Of a DNA stretch of 6,630 nucleotides, positions 1 to 5,534 are shown one piece after another. This stretch comes from Betaproteobacteria bacterium (GTDB taxonomy: Bacteria; Pseudomonadota; Gammaproteobacteria; Burkholderiales; Burkholderiaceae_E). The DNA lies in contig RFPW01000123.1 in assembly GCA_009925965.1 (NCBI GenBank), positions 1 through 6,630 on the forward strand. The letters are read 5' to 3'. The notes under the pieces are model-generated. The model had not been told where the DNA came from. It worked only from the letters and a program-made list of their open reading frames with translations, and ran no database searches. The position numbers were made by a program, and so were the translations under genes. Each line of letters starts with the position of its first letter. The first letter of the stretch is position 1.

Positions 1-221
1 AACAAAATACTACATCAGACGAAAAATTAGCATTAAACATTATAATTGATAATACTTTACCTCATATAATTGATGGGTTTATCGATTTCGACGCAGCAAT
101 CCGAGATCCGGCCAATCCGACGATCATGCTTGCGAAGTACGACTCAGGCGATCGCTTGCACCCTAACGATGCCGGCTATGAAGCGATGGCAGCGGTTGCA
201 TCCGCGTTTCTGCTCAAGTAA
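1..221 (+). CDS. SGNH/GDSL-family hydrolase, C-terminal end only (5' partial)
   Basis: The frame is open from base 3 to a TAA stop at 219-221 and gives about 72 residues. It includes GFIDFDAAIRDP and then SGDRLHPNDAGYEAMA. The second stretch is the last conserved block of the SGNH/GDSL esterase family: Asp and His in the D-x-x-H pattern (DRLH) are the catalytic acid and base of the Ser-Asp-His triad. The N-terminal part with the nucleophilic GDSL serine lies outside the window, so substrate (acyl ester, acetylated sugar or lipid) cannot be told. Bases 1-74 are only about 22% GC, whereas the rest is clearly GC-rich, yet the frame stays open across the change. The encoded residues (for example EKLALN before GFIDFD) still resemble the family's helix before the V/I-I-D-F-D strand. 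The gene converges on the minus-strand cluster to its right. The family call is firm; the AT-rich part could be a graft or an assembly join. Confidence 0.85.
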   Translation, partial: QNTTSDEKLALNIIIDNTLPHIIDGFIDFDAAIRDPANPTIMLAKYDSGDRLHPNDAGYEAMAAVASAFLLK

Positions 222-280
222 GCAGCTTGCAAATTGGGGGTTCCGGATCAAGTCTGGATCCCCTGGTCTGCAAGCTCGCT
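221..280. terminator. Long nested hairpin in the convergent gap, candidate (bidirectional) terminator
   Basis: The structure starts at the hydrolase stop codon. The outer stem is AGCTTGCA (224-231) with TGCAAGCT (269-276), 8 of 8 paired. It extends by AGC (221-223) with GCT (278-280) across one bulged C at 277. A symmetrical 5+5 internal loop (232-236 and 264-268) follows. The inner stem is GGGGTTCC (237-244) with GGATCCCC (256-263), one mismatch, closing an 11-base loop. It lies between two genes that converge, the usual place for a transcription end or an mRNA 3'-end stabiliser. No T-run follows it on either strand, so it is not a textbook intrinsic terminator. It might instead be a REP-like repeat or a protein-binding palindrome. 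The pairing is seen directly; the role is inferred. Confidence 0.5.
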
Positions 281-312
281 GGTCGCTTTCGACAGTCCTT
301 GAAGAGCCTCGA

Positions 313-331
313 TTGCAACGGGGCGTTGTAA
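313..331. other. Small hairpin just beyond the dke1-like stop codon
   Basis: TTGCAACG (313-320) and CGTTGTAA (324-331) pair around a GGG loop, 8 pairs with one G-U in plus-strand RNA and one A-C mismatch in minus-strand RNA. It begins five bases beyond the minus-strand stop codon at 337-339, so it could help end or protect the transcript of the five-gene cluster. There is no T-run after it. Chance is a real alternative. Confidence 0.25.
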
Positions 332-336
332 CACGT

Positions 337-768
337 CTAAGCGGCCCAGGCTCCTTGCGCTTCTTCCCAGCCAATGACGGCAATCGGGCTGCCGTCGGGA
401 TGGATAAAGGTTAGCGGTCCCAGGAAGGTCATGTAGAACTCACTGTCGATCGGGAAGTGGGTCTTGTCATGACGGGCACCCGACGATTCATAACCATAGC
501 CTGGAGCGATCGCGGTGTCGCCGCCCTCGGCTTTACCGCCACGCACGTCCATTTTTCCTTTGGTCAGAAAGTATTCGCCAGGGCCCGCATGGATGTGTGG
601 GGCGAAGGATGATCCTGCGGGGCAGTCGAAGATGGCGGTCCAGGAACTATTTTCTGGCGAAACATGCAGGAGTTTCCATTGGATCCCTCCGGCCGAAAAT
701 GCTGTGGGAAAAGCCTGCCAATGGACTTCGTCAATCTGTACGTATTCTTCTTTGCTTTTCTGCTTCAT
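337..768 (-). CDS. dke1: Acetylacetone-cleaving dioxygenase (Dke1-like single-domain cupin)
   Basis: The 143-residue protein is one small cupin domain. Recognisable stretches are SSWTAIFDCPAGSSF, the first cupin motif HIHAGPGEYF (His58, His60) and the second, PGYGYESSGARH (Glu94, His100), then FYMTFLGPL and a C-terminal IGWEEAQGAW. These closely match my memory of Dke1 of Acinetobacter johnsonii, an Fe(II) enzyme that splits acetylacetone and related beta-diketones with O2 into a carboxylate and an alpha-ketoaldehyde (acetate and methylglyoxal). Dke1 binds iron with His62, His64 and His104 and has a second-shell Glu98. The spacing here (58, 60, 100 and 94) is identical with an offset of four. 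No signal peptide is seen, so it should be cytoplasmic. The ATG at 766-768 is chosen because GGAGA stands five bases before it; an ATG at 778-780 overlaps that site, and a TTG at 817-819 lacks support. It is the last gene of the minus-strand cluster, 88 bases after the Bug protein gene. A weaker alternative is another ChrR-type cupin of unknown substrate. Confidence 0.85.
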   Translation of the reverse strand: MKQKSKEEYVQIDEVHWQAFPTAFSAGGIQWKLLHVSPENSSWTAIFDCPAGSSFAPHIHAGPGEYFLTKGKMDVRGGKAEGGDTAIAPGYGYESSGARHDKTHFPIDSEFYMTFLGPLTFIHPDGSPIAVIGWEEAQGAWAA

Positions 769-773
769 TTGGG

Positions 774-778
774 TCTCC
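774..778 (-). promoter_or_regulatory. Ribosome binding site that sets the dke1-like start
   Basis: On the minus strand the sequence reads GGAGA, then CCCAA, then the ATG at 766-768. This is good Shine-Dalgarno spacing. The site overlaps the other possible ATG (778-780), which has no such site of its own, so the shorter protein is preferred. Confidence 0.55.
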
Positions 779-856
779 ATTTGGTTTGATGCGGAACAAG
801 GTGCTGAAATCGAACTCAACGGCCCGCCACTCGAGACTACAGCCGTCGCTGCGCTG

Positions 857-1975
857 TTAGTCGGCCCGTACGTCCAGGTCCTTAACCATTCGTGAGTATT
901 TCGTCAATTCTGCTCTGATGAACGCGTCGAACTCGTCTGGCGTGCGTGCACCGCCAAATTGAACGCCTTGGGACTCTAGTTTTGGGCGAATTGAGGGGTC
1001 CTGCATGACCTTTTGGAGCGCAGCATCCATCTGTAAGACGATTTCGCGCGGTAAACCTTTGGGCCCCATGATCGCGTACCAGTTGGTTACGTCAAAACCA
1101 ACAATACCTTTTTCAATAAAGGTCGGAACCCCGGGTAACTGAGCTAGCCGTTGCGGTGTCGATACTGCCAGAGCGATTAACTTCCCATTGCGCACATGCT
1201 CAATGATTGGCGGCATCGTATCAAAGTTAAGATTGACTTGGCCGCCCAACAAATCGGTGATGGCCTGACCACTACCCTTGTAGGGGACATGCGTCATCTG
1301 CGTACCGGTAATTCGACTGAATAACGCGCCCGCCAGATGCTGAGTGCTACCCACACCCGAAGAGGCATACGTATAAAAATTGGGTTGGCGTCGGGTTAGA
1401 GCGATCAATTCTTCGACGCTGCGCGCGGACACCTGCGGGTTGATCACGAGCACATTTGGTACGTAGCCGATGTAGGTGACCGGGCTGAAATCGCGGGCCG
1501 CATCGTACGGGACTTTTGTAAGAACAAAAGGCGCTATCGCATTCGAGTTGGAATGTCCGACCAGAAAAGTCTGCCCATCTGCGGCAGACTTGGCCACCAA
1601 ATCTGCGGCAATCGTGCCAGAAGCCCCTGCTCGATTTTCGACCACAATACTGGTCCCAAGAATCCGTCCGACCTCGGGCGCAAGCGCTCGGGCAACGATA
1701 TCGGTGCCGCCTCCAGGGGCAAAACCTACAATCCAGCGAATCGGCTTGCCAGCGGGCCAGGGTGTCTGTGCGCTGACCGATGAACTGTTACCGAGCAAGA
1801 CAACGCAGGCAAGCAAACCGAAAATAGTTTGAATCGTCCGAAGTAAGGATTCTTCAAACTTTGACCAGCGGGGCGCTACCTGATTTCGACTCGCGCCGAT
1901 TTTGAGGCTGAACTTCGGCATTGACTTGCTCACTTCTGGGGGTTGAATCGGCGCGAATTTTGAGGCTCGACTCAT
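857..1975 (-). CDS. Bug/TctC-family periplasmic solute-binding protein (tripartite tricarboxylate transporter type)
   Basis: The 372-residue protein carries the typical features of the Bug (TctC) receptors. These are WPAGKPIRWIVGFAPGGGTD (73-92) with the first ligand loop, then VENRAGASG (112-120), YASSGVGSTQHLAG (203-216), VPYKGSGQAITDLLGGQV (230-247), and MGPKGLP (303-309) before the C-terminal helices. Such proteins bind carboxylates or other small polar metabolites in the periplasm and either feed a TctAB-type membrane pair or act in sensing. No tctA/tctB-like gene is present here, which is common for these orphan receptors. A hydrophobic segment at about 51-62 ends in VSA-QT, a likely signal peptidase I site after residue 69. 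The export signal is therefore preceded by an unusually long tail of about 45 residues. The ATG at 1975 has GAGG six bases upstream; an internal ATG at 1919-1921 (Met19) is a weaker option. The ligand cannot be read from the sequence; neighbouring dke1 only hints at a carbonyl or carboxylate compound. Confidence 0.93.
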   Translation of the reverse strand: MSRASKFAPIQPPEVSKSMPKFSLKIGASRNQVAPRWSKFEESLLRTIQTIFGLLACVVLLGNSSSVSAQTPWPAGKPIRWIVGFAPGGGTDIVARALAPEVGRILGTSIVVENRAGASGTIAADLVAKSAADGQTFLVGHSNSNAIAPFVLTKVPYDAARDFSPVTYIGYVPNVLVINPQVSARSVEELIALTRRQPNFYTYASSGVGSTQHLAGALFSRITGTQMTHVPYKGSGQAITDLLGGQVNLNFDTMPPIIEHVRNGKLIALAVSTPQRLAQLPGVPTFIEKGIVGFDVTNWYAIMGPKGLPREIVLQMDAALQKVMQDPSIRPKLESQGVQFGGARTPDEFDAFIRAELTKYSRMVKDLDVRAD

Positions 1976-2007
1976 AGTTTGCCTCAGAACGGGGCAAGTT
2001 CAGGAGA

Positions 2008-4119
2008 TCAGCCTGCCAGTCTGGCGCGTTTGAGGCGCAAGGCATTTCCAATGACCGAGACGGAGCTAAGACTCATCGTCAACGCTGCAATCATGGGCGA
2101 CAGAAGCCACCCACTCAGCGGATATAGAACTCCTGCTGCGACTGGGATCGCTAGCGCGTTATAGAGTAGAGCGAAGGCCAGATTTTGCTTCATGTTGGCC
2201 ACCGTGGCTTCGGACAGCAGGCGCGCAGTCGCGAGTGCACGCAAATCACCCTTGATCAAAGTGATTTCGGCGCTGTTCATTGCGACGTCTGTCCCAGTGC
2301 CCATGGCGACTCCGACATCGGCCTTGGCCAGTGCCGGCGCATCGTTGATGCCATCTCCGGCCATTGCCACGATGCGTCCTTCTTTTTGCAAATTCTGAAC
2401 GAGGGCCAACTTGTCAGCGGGTTTGACTTCGCCATGCACTTCGTCAATTCCCAGACGGGCACCAACCGCTCTCGCGGTTGTCAGTCCATCGCCCGTGGCC
2501 ATGACAATGCGCAAGCCGGCCGCTTTCAAGGTGGCCAAGGCTTCGGGCGTACTTTTCTTGATCGGGTCAGACACCGCTAACAATCCTGCCGGCTTTCCGT
2601 CGACCGCCAGAAACATGACACTCGCCCCTTCACTGCGCATGGCTTCTGCCTGCGACACCATTGGTGAGATCGAAACGTCGAGTTGCTGCATAAAAGCGCC
2701 GTTACCAAGTGCAAGGTGATGACCTGCAACTTGGGCACGAACCCCGATCCCCGAAGCAGATTCAAAGTCTTCTGACTTGTCCAGTTTTAATCCGCGCTCG
2801 CGAGCAGCTTGCACAATGGCGTTGGCGAGCGGGTGTTCACTGCCTTGATCGAGGCTGGCGGCCAAACGCAGAACCTCATTGGCCTCAAAACCAGACGCTG
2901 GAACCGCTCGATCAAACATCGGGTGCCCTTCTGTGAGGGTGCCCGTCTTGTCTACGATGAGCGTGTCAACCTTGCGCAGGTTTTCGATCGCCGCGGCATT
3001 TCGAAACAGCACACCTCGCGTGGCGCCCAAACCAGTAGCCACCATGATGGACATTGGCGTCGCCAGACCCAAAGCGCAGGGGCAGGCGATGATCAGGACC
3101 GCGACCGCATTGACCAATCCGAATACCCAGCTTGGCTCAGGTCCAAATAGTCCCCAGACGATGAAAGTCAGAGCGGATATTGCCAAGACCGCAGCGACAA
3201 AGTAACCCGCCACGACATCAGCCATTCGTTGCATCGGCGCCTTGGAGCGCTGAGCTTGTGCAACCATCTGCACAATCTGGGACAACACTGTTTCAGCCCC
3301 CACTTTCTCGGCGCGAACGACCAACGTGCCGGTCGTGTTGAGCGTCGCACCGATCACCTTGTCGCCAACCCGCTTGCTGACGGGTAGGGGTTCTCCTGTG
3401 ATCATGGATTCATCGATGGCGCTGTTGCCATCGGTTACGGTTCCATCGACGGGGACCTTTTCGCCAGGCCGCACCCGCAGGGTGTCCCCCACCTGAACTT
3501 CGCTTAGTGGTACATCCTCCTCGCGGCCATCGGCGCTGATGCGGCGCGCCGCTTTGGGAGCCAGGCCAAGCAGAGACTTCATCGCGGCCGAGGTTTCAGA
3601 CCTGGCCTTCAGTTCCAGCAGTTGCCCCATCAAAGTGAGCGAAATGATCACTGCAGCCGCTTCGAAATAGACCGCTACGCGTCCCATGGAAATAAATGAT
3701 GCTGGGAATACCTGAGGACCGGCAGTGGCGATCACGCTATAAACAAACGCTGCGCCAGTCCCCAGGCTGATGAGCGTCCACATGTTCAGGCTGCGGTTCA
3801 GGACCGACTGCCAGCCACGAACAAAGAAGGGCCAGCCGGCCCACAAGACGACAGGTGCTGCCAGGATCATTTCAACCCAGCTCTGCAGGGCCATGTCCAT
3901 CAAATGTAGAAGATGACCGAACATCGCCAGCACGAAAACGATGCACGTCAACGGCAGCGTCCACCAAAATCGTCGTGAGAAATCACGAAGCTCGGGGTTG
4001 TTATCGTTGTCTTGAGTCGGCTGTTCTGGCTCCAGCGCCATGCCGCATTTTGGGCAGCTGCCAAGGTGGTCCTGGCGCACCTCGGGGTGCATCGGGCATG
4101 TGTAGATTGAGCCTGGCAT
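2008..4119 (-). CDS. copA: Cu(+)-exporting P1B-type ATPase (CopA type) with N-terminal Cys-rich metal-binding domain
   Basis: The protein (703 residues from the ATG at 4117-4119) is a complete P1B-1 ATPase that should pump Cu(+) (or Ag+) out of the cytoplasm. It opens with a short Cys-rich metal-binding domain, YTCPMHPEV to CPKCGM (Cys8, Cys22, Cys25), instead of the usual HMA (GMxCxxC) domain. Eight membrane helices can be placed near 51-73, 82-103, 113-134, 150-172, 302-325, 333-360, 645-668 and 672-692. Key motifs are TGE in the actuator domain (241-243), CPC in helix 6 (346-348), the phosphorylated DKTGT (Asp390), HP of the nucleotide domain (429-430), TGDG (542-545) and GDGINDAP (588-595). 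YN in helix 7 (653-654) and MSLSS in helix 8 (682-686) are the Cu(+)-class signatures. An in-frame GTG at 4138-4140 adds seven residues, with AAGGA 11 bases before it; both starts remain possible. It lies between lysE-like and Bug genes with no copper chaperone or CueR regulator gene nearby. Confidence 0.95.
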   Translation of the reverse strand: MPGSIYTCPMHPEVRQDHLGSCPKCGMALEPEQPTQDNDNNPELRDFSRRFWWTLPLTCIVFVLAMFGHLLHLMDMALQSWVEMILAAPVVLWAGWPFFVRGWQSVLNRSLNMWTLISLGTGAAFVYSVIATAGPQVFPASFISMGRVAVYFEAAAVIISLTLMGQLLELKARSETSAAMKSLLGLAPKAARRISADGREEDVPLSEVQVGDTLRVRPGEKVPVDGTVTDGNSAIDESMITGEPLPVSKRVGDKVIGATLNTTGTLVVRAEKVGAETVLSQIVQMVAQAQRSKAPMQRMADVVAGYFVAAVLAISALTFIVWGLFGPEPSWVFGLVNAVAVLIIACPCALGLATPMSIMVATGLGATRGVLFRNAAAIENLRKVDTLIVDKTGTLTEGHPMFDRAVPASGFEANEVLRLAASLDQGSEHPLANAIVQAARERGLKLDKSEDFESASGIGVRAQVAGHHLALGNGAFMQQLDVSISPMVSQAEAMRSEGASVMFLAVDGKPAGLLAVSDPIKKSTPEALATLKAAGLRIVMATGDGLTTARAVGARLGIDEVHGEVKPADKLALVQNLQKEGRIVAMAGDGINDAPALAKADVGVAMGTGTDVAMNSAEITLIKGDLRALATARLLSEATVANMKQNLAFALLYNALAIPVAAGVLYPLSGWLLSPMIAALTMSLSSVSVIGNALRLKRARLAG

Positions 4120-4175
4120 TGAGGCAATCCCGAAGCACACCGCAGGCCCGGTCCTTCGCGCGTCGAACTAAAAAA

Positions 4176-4796
4176 TCAATTGCCGACCAAGGCTTGACGG
4201 ACCATTAACACAGCCACCGTCCACATCGTGATCCCGATGAGTCCATCGAGTATTTGCCAGGCTTTCGGCTTTGCAAACCAAGGCGCCAACCAGCGAGCGC
4301 CGAACCCTAACAAGCTAAACCAGACGATGCTCGCAATGCAGGCGCCGGCAGCGAACCATGCTTGCAAGTTGACGGGTTGCTGAGCCCCAACGCCGCCCAC
4401 TAGCAGGACGGTGTCGAGGTACACATGCGGATTGAGTAGTGTGAATGCAGCCGCCTGAGCGACTGCTGCGCCGCGTCCCAGAACATCGCCGCCCGGGGCG
4501 GCCCGAAGGTTGTCGGCATTGCGCATACGAAGGATTGCCTTCCATCCGTACCACGCCAGAAAAACTGAGCCGGCTAGGGCGAGGGCGCGCGATAACAATG
4601 GCCGATCCCCGAGGGCTTGGGCCATGCCATACACCCCGGCCAGGATCAATACGGAGTCGGCTGCGCCACAAAACAGCACCACGCTGGTGACATGCTCCCG
4701 CCTTAGCCCTTGTCTGAGGACGAACGCATTCTGTGCGCCGATCGGCACGATCAGCCCAAAACACAGAACGAAGCCTTGCAAGCAACTTGACCACAT
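4176..4796 (-). CDS. LysE/ArgO-family amino acid exporter
   Basis: The 206-residue inner-membrane protein is almost wholly hydrophobic, with about six helices, and has the usual length for LysE/ArgO permeases. The first family motif is PIGAQNAFVLRQGL (18-31). The second, TLLNPHVYLDTVLLVGG (119-135), holds the Asn-Pro-His-Val-Tyr-Leu-Asp core typical of ArgO. Members export basic amino acids such as arginine or lysine, and some export other small solutes. The NPHVYLD core points to the ArgO side rather than the RhtB side, but the substrate is not certain. The ATG at 4794-4796 has no recognisable Shine-Dalgarno site. It begins 29 bases after the stop of the GST-like gene, so translation may depend on a shared transcript. 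No LysG/ArgP-type regulator gene, often found beside lysE, is next to it. Six T's follow its stop on the coding strand, without a convincing stem before them. Confidence 0.9.
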   Translation of the reverse strand: MWSSCLQGFVLCFGLIVPIGAQNAFVLRQGLRREHVTSVVLFCGAADSVLILAGVYGMAQALGDRPLLSRALALAGSVFLAWYGWKAILRMRNADNLRAAPGGDVLGRGAAVAQAAAFTLLNPHVYLDTVLLVGGVGAQQPVNLQAWFAAGACIASIVWFSLLGFGARWLAPWFAKPKAWQILDGLIGITMWTVAVLMVRQALVGN

Positions 4797-4825
4797 CGGT
4801 GCGGTTTGGGCGGATGCGCCCCAAA

Positions 4826-5473
4826 TTACGGGGCTGGTGCCCCCGGTTGCTTCAATGGGTGAGACTTAGCGAAAGCCTCAAGCGTTTCGCAAGTCCGGGC
4901 AATGCGGTTAGCGGTTGGATAGGCCGAGGCGTCGCAGTGAAAGAACCCCATCGCCAGCAGGTGTGACATCAGCGTGATGTCAGCCATCGTTGGGTGGTCG
5001 CCATGGCAAAACTGACCGGTCTCGGGGGAATGCGCCAGGAGTTTCTCGATGGCATCCAGGCCAGAATGGAGCGCACGGTCGACCCAACGTTGCACAGCGG
5101 CATCGTCAAGGCCGGCGTCCTTTTGCAGATGCGACCGGACTCTAGGCACTAGCAACGGATGTGAATCTGCCGCGTGGATCAGGGCCAAACCCCTGACGCG
5201 GGCCCGTCCGGCTGGGTCGGGTGGCAGTAGCGCGGGGGTGGGGGCGCACTCTTCGAGATACTCCAGGATGGCTAGGGACTGCACCAGCACCTGTCCATCC
5301 GGAGTACGCAACGCAGGGATGACGCCTTGCGGGTTAACCGACTTGAATTGGGCGCCGTGATGTTCGCCCCCCAGCATGTCGATGGTTACCAGCTCGTGCG
5401 GTATTTTTTTCAGGGCAAGCGCTACCCGAACGCGGTATGCCGCGAGAGAGCGCCAGTTGCTATAGAAAATCAT
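4826..5473 (-). CDS. maiA: Zeta-class glutathione S-transferase, maleylacetoacetate isomerase-like, with altered active site
   Basis: The 215-residue protein has the two-domain GST fold. The N-terminal thioredoxin-like half carries RSLAAYRVRVAL (8-19), the cis-proline motif NPQGVIPAL (47-55) and the glutathione-binding QSLAILEYLEE (65-75). The C-terminal half carries the TMAD capping box (162-165) and ends in SHPLKQPGAP, as zeta-class enzymes do. The family isomerises maleylacetoacetate or maleylpyruvate with glutathione in tyrosine or gentisate breakdown. Three sites differ from human GSTZ1: its Ser14-Ser15-Cys16 become Ser9-Leu10-Ala11, and in a gap-free alignment from TMAD its substrate-binding Arg175 falls on Phe177. 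The HPLNNLR-like stretch is also changed (HPLLVPR, 105-111). No homogentisate or gentisate pathway genes are adjacent. The family call is firm; maleylacetoacetate as substrate is doubtful. The ATG at 5471-5473 has AAGGA five bases upstream. It is the first gene of the minus-strand cluster and diverges from the sulfite oxidase gene. Confidence 0.85.
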   Translation of the reverse strand: MIFYSNWRSLAAYRVRVALALKKIPHELVTIDMLGGEHHGAQFKSVNPQGVIPALRTPDGQVLVQSLAILEYLEECAPTPALLPPDPAGRARVRGLALIHAADSHPLLVPRVRSHLQKDAGLDDAAVQRWVDRALHSGLDAIEKLLAHSPETGQFCHGDHPTMADITLMSHLLAMGFFHCDASAYPTANRIARTCETLEAFAKSHPLKQPGAPAP

Positions 5474-5531
5474 ATTGTTCCTTGGCGTTTCGGCGGTGAG
5501 ATACTTGGGCGACGGGTCTCACCAAGGAGAG
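5474..5531. promoter_or_regulatory. Divergent promoter region with a perfect inverted repeat (candidate operator)
   Basis: This short gap must hold the start signals of both the minus-strand cluster and the plus-strand sulfite oxidase gene unless these lie inside the genes. GGTGAGA (5495-5501) and TCTCACC (5517-5523) form a perfect 7-bp inverted repeat with a 15-base spacer, two roughly helical turns between arm centres. On the plus strand TG-A-GATACT (5497-5505) resembles an extended -10 element with 4 of 6 matches to TATAAT. It overlaps the left arm and would start the transcript near 5512. No good -35 element is seen. The right arm ends exactly where the AAGGAG ribosome site begins, so an RNA hairpin controlling translation is another reading. 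The repeat is seen directly; its role is inferred and the promoter is weakly supported. Confidence 0.4.
5524..5529 (+). promoter_or_regulatory. Ribosome binding site of the sulfite oxidase gene
   Basis: AAGGAG stands two bases before the ATG at 5532 and five bases before a second ATG at 5535. Normal spacing favours the second ATG. The difference is one methionine. Confidence 0.6.
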
Positions 5532-5534
5532 ATG

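Noticed and set aside
70..414. Plus-strand open frame of 114 codons
   Set aside because: It overlaps the hydrolase end in another frame, runs through the hairpin and over the dke1-like 3' end, and resembles no family.
769..819. Longer dke1-like proteins starting at TTG 819 or ATG 780
   Set aside because: Neither has a ribosome site, and the added residues do not look like the Dke1 N-terminus. GGAGA fits the ATG at 768.
839..857. Possible stem ACAGC/GCTGT just beyond the Bug gene stop
   Set aside because: Only five pairs with a nine-base loop and no T-run; too weak to call a terminator or attenuator.
1854..2051. Small minus-strand frame (65 codons) spanning the copA-Bug junction
   Set aside because: It overlaps both well-supported genes in another frame and has no recognisable features.
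2185..3205. Several plus-strand open frames opposite copA
   Set aside because: They are complements of a complete ATPase with all motifs intact; none has family character.
4120..4175. CueR-type operator upstream of copA
   Set aside because: I looked for a spaced dyad in this gap and found no convincing inverted repeat.
4170..4175. Six T's on the minus strand after the LysE-like stop, as an intrinsic terminator
   Set aside because: The preceding bases give only about three consecutive pairs; no stable GC-rich stem.
4315..4869. Open frames on both strands over the LysE-like gene
   Set aside because: Shadows of a hydrophobic GC-rich gene; their Arg/Pro-rich translations are typical of wrong frames.
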